In this document: one piece after another, positions 62,563 through 64,000 of the stretch | Numbering within the stretch: position 1 is the first letter of the stretch | Layout: each line of letters starts with the position of its first letter | Assembly (NCBI GenBank): GCA_965198715.1 | Contig: CBDAPV010000002.1 | Coordinates: 1,798,001 to 1,862,000 of the forward strand | Length of the DNA stretch: 64,000 nt | DNA from: RH-AL1 sp965198715 | Lineage (GTDB): Bacteria > Pseudomonadota > Alphaproteobacteria > Rhizobiales > Beijerinckiaceae | Reading direction: 5' to 3' | Translations under genes and position numbers: made by a program | Notes under the pieces: generated by a model | Databases searched by the model: none | Seen by the model: the letters and a program-made list of their open reading frames with translations, nothing else | What the model was told of the DNA's origin: nothing

Positions 62563-63768
62563 TCATTCCGCAGCCTCGCGCCTTTGGCCGAAAGCGCCGT
62601 TGCGCCGCATCGCCGCGATCTCCGCCTCCTCAAGCCCCGCCTGCCGCAGCACCTCATTGGTGTCCGCGCCGTAGCCCGGCGCGGCGCGCGACAGCGCCTG
62701 CGGCGTCCCGGAGAAGCGCGCCGCGGGCCGCGCCTGGCGGATGCGGCCAGCGCGCGGGTGCTCGACCTCCACGATTGTGCCGTTGGCGACGACCTGCGGA
62801 TGGGTCAGCGTGGCGTTACGCGTCAGCACCGGCGCGCAGGGCACGCCGGCCTTCTCGAGCAGGGCCAGGCACGCCTCCGCCGGGCGCTCGCGCAGCCCTT
62901 CCTGGGTCAACGCGAGCCGCTCGTTGATGTGGCGCTGGCGCAGCTCCACCGTCGTGAAACGTGGGTCCTCTAACCAGTCCGGCCTGTCGAGCGCCCTCGC
63001 CAGCGCATGCCATTCGCGGTCCGATTGCACGGCGACGCTGATCGGCGTGGTGGCGGTTTCGTAGATGAGGTCGGCGAAGCTCGCGGCGTCCTGCTGCCGG
63101 ATATCGTCGTCGACGAAGGTCTGGCTGCCCATGTCCGAGCCCCAGAGGAAAGCCACGACCGCGTCCAGCATCGAGAGTTGGATGTGCTGGCCCTCACCGG
63201 TGCGGGTGCGGGCGTAGAGCGCGGCGGCCACGGCCTGAGCGGCGACGACGCCGGTCAGCTTGTCCGGCACGATGGTACGCACGAGCTGCGGCCGCCTGTC
63301 GTCCGAGCCGGCCTGCACGCTGGCGAGGCCGGACACCGCCTGCACCAGCGGGTCGTAGACGGGCTTTTGCGCATAAGGCCCCTCATCGCCGAAACCCGAA
63401 ATCGAGACGTAGATCACCTTGGGCGCCACCGCGCGGATCGCCGCCTCGCCGACGCCGATGCGCTCGGCGACGCCCGGCCGGTAGTTCTGCACGAACACGT
63501 CGGCGTCCCGGGCGACGGCAAGGATCGCCGCGTGCCCCGCCGGCGTCTTGAGGTCGAGCACAATGGAGCGCTTGTTGCGGTTGTTATGGAGGAACGAGGC
63601 CGAGAACCCGCCGCGCCGGTTAGCCCCGGCGCGCGTATGGTCGCCGCCGCCTGGGCTCTCGACCTTGATCACGTCGGCGCCCTGGTCGCCGAGCATGGCC
63701 GTGCAGAGCGGCCCCGACACCATGGAGGTCAGGTCGATGATGCGGATGCCGTCGAGTGGGCCGGACAT
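62563..63768 (-). CDS. CaiB/BaiF-family CoA-transferase (class III)
   Basis: A 401-residue enzyme that moves CoA between carboxylic acids. Family marks: GIRIIDLTSMVSGPLCTAMLGDQGADVIKVE at the N-terminus, NNRNKRSIVLDLKTPAGH, FVQNYRPGVAERIG, the catalytic Asp in QLSMLDAVVAF, and VPCAPVLT. The N- and C-terminal halves form the interlocked dimer typical of the class. Substrate unknown. It is the first gene of an operon with a GST. It starts at ATG 63768, divergent from the alkyltransferase gene. Confidence 0.93.
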   Translation of the reverse strand: MSGPLDGIRIIDLTSMVSGPLCTAMLGDQGADVIKVESPGGGDHTRAGANRRGGFSASFLHNNRNKRSIVLDLKTPAGHAAILAVARDADVFVQNYRPGVAERIGVGEAAIRAVAPKVIYVSISGFGDEGPYAQKPVYDPLVQAVSGLASVQAGSDDRRPQLVRTIVPDKLTGVVAAQAVAAALYARTRTGEGQHIQLSMLDAVVAFLWGSDMGSQTFVDDDIRQQDAASFADLIYETATTPISVAVQSDREWHALARALDRPDWLEDPRFTTVELRQRHINERLALTQEGLRERPAEACLALLEKAGVPCAPVLTRNATLTHPQVVANGTIVEVEHPRAGRIRQARPAARFSGTPQALSRAAPGYGADTNEVLRQAGLEEAEIAAMRRNGAFGQRREAAE

Positions 63769-63868
63769 GTCTTATGCTCTCCTCCCGATTCGAACGGACG
63801 CAGGGAAGCGCCGGTTCCGGCCAGCGGCGCTGCGGGATCTCGCGCGAAGCCACCCTCAAGGAGGCGCC

Positions 63869-64000
63869 ATGGAGAGGACGGTGCGAGATGCGCCCGGCTT
63901 GACTATCGGAGCGGACGGGCTCCGTGCTGGGCTGTGGGGTCGCTCGATCCAAACGCCGGTCGGCAGGCTGACCCTGGTGGCCAGTCGCGACGGTCTTGTG
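63869..64000 (+). CDS. methylated-DNA-protein-cysteine methyltransferase (Ogt-like), 3'-truncated
   Basis: Only the first 44 residues are in the window. The start is ATG 63869 with GGAGG eight bases upstream. The visible part contains IQTPVGRLTLVASRDGLV, the N-terminal ribonuclease-H-like strand typical of O6-alkylguanine-DNA alkyltransferases. The catalytic PCHR motif lies beyond the window edge, so the call rests on the N-terminal pattern alone. Confidence 0.7.
   Translation, partial: MERTVRDAPGLTIGADGLRAGLWGRSIQTPVGRLTLVASRDGLV

Overview
The window comes from a high-GC alphaproteobacterium, almost certainly of the order Hyphomicrobiales (Rhizobiales). The reasons are the combination of a ChpT phosphotransferase, a DivL-type tyrosine kinase, an EipA (DUF1134) envelope protein, CtrA-like TTAA-N7-TTAAC sites, a DnaG primase lacking its zinc ligands, and a TsaE-phosphotransferase fusion. 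I cannot name the genus. Genes are dense on both strands, and I see no tRNA, rRNA, CRISPR array, insertion sequence or prophage.

Layout. 1-5.9 kb: 5'-truncated cytochrome P450, APC amino-acid permease, two small unknowns and a secreted phospholipase C/acid phosphatase-type phosphoesterase. 6-8.8 kb: orphan AapJ-like binding protein, then a blue-light LOV histidine kinase overlapping its response regulator. 9-13.7 kb: membrane-anchored coiled-coil protein, EipA, CysQ, an SDR, and a TetR regulator divergent from DUF4188 and DUF2306 genes. 14.2-18.9 kb: chpT, then a minus-strand run ftsE-ftsX-lytic transglycosylase-small secreted protein, divergent from an MJ0042 zinc-ribbon protein. 18.9-26.3 kb: methyl-accepting chemotaxis protein, divL, tsaE-amgK fusion, murU. 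26.5-35.9 kb: YfcG-like GST, a 47-aa membrane protein, pncB, small transporters, small secreted proteins, recN, a Uma2 nuclease, a wrecked BCS1-type AAA gene and sixA. 36-42.5 kb: phasin, rpoD, dnaG, panB. 42.7-45.1 kb: a compact ACP / acyl-adenylate ligase / SDR operon of unknown product. 45.3-49.4 kb: metY-metA, an esterase, a class IV aminotransferase. 49.5-54.5 kb: MHYT-GGDEF-EAL protein, hisS, DUF2076. 54.6-61.6 kb: L,D-transpeptidase, YfdX, DUF427, alpha-E, circularly permuted ATP-grasp, a second lytic transglycosylase, DUF1328. 61.9-64 kb: second GST, CaiB/BaiF CoA-transferase and the start of an O6-alkylguanine-DNA alkyltransferase.

The strongest theme is cell-cycle control of the envelope. 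Two components of the CckA-ChpT-CtrA phosphorelay (chpT, divL) lie within 10 kb of each other. CtrA-like sites lie upstream of chpT, eipA, ftsE and one lytic transglycosylase. The same region carries peptidoglycan metabolism genes: ftsEX, two MltB-type transglycosylases, an L,D-transpeptidase and the AmgK/MurU recycling pair. A second theme is a dispersed imperfect inverted repeat that sits mainly where two genes converge. The least explained gene set is the ACP-ligase-SDR operon. All calls are from reading the sequence; no search was run.
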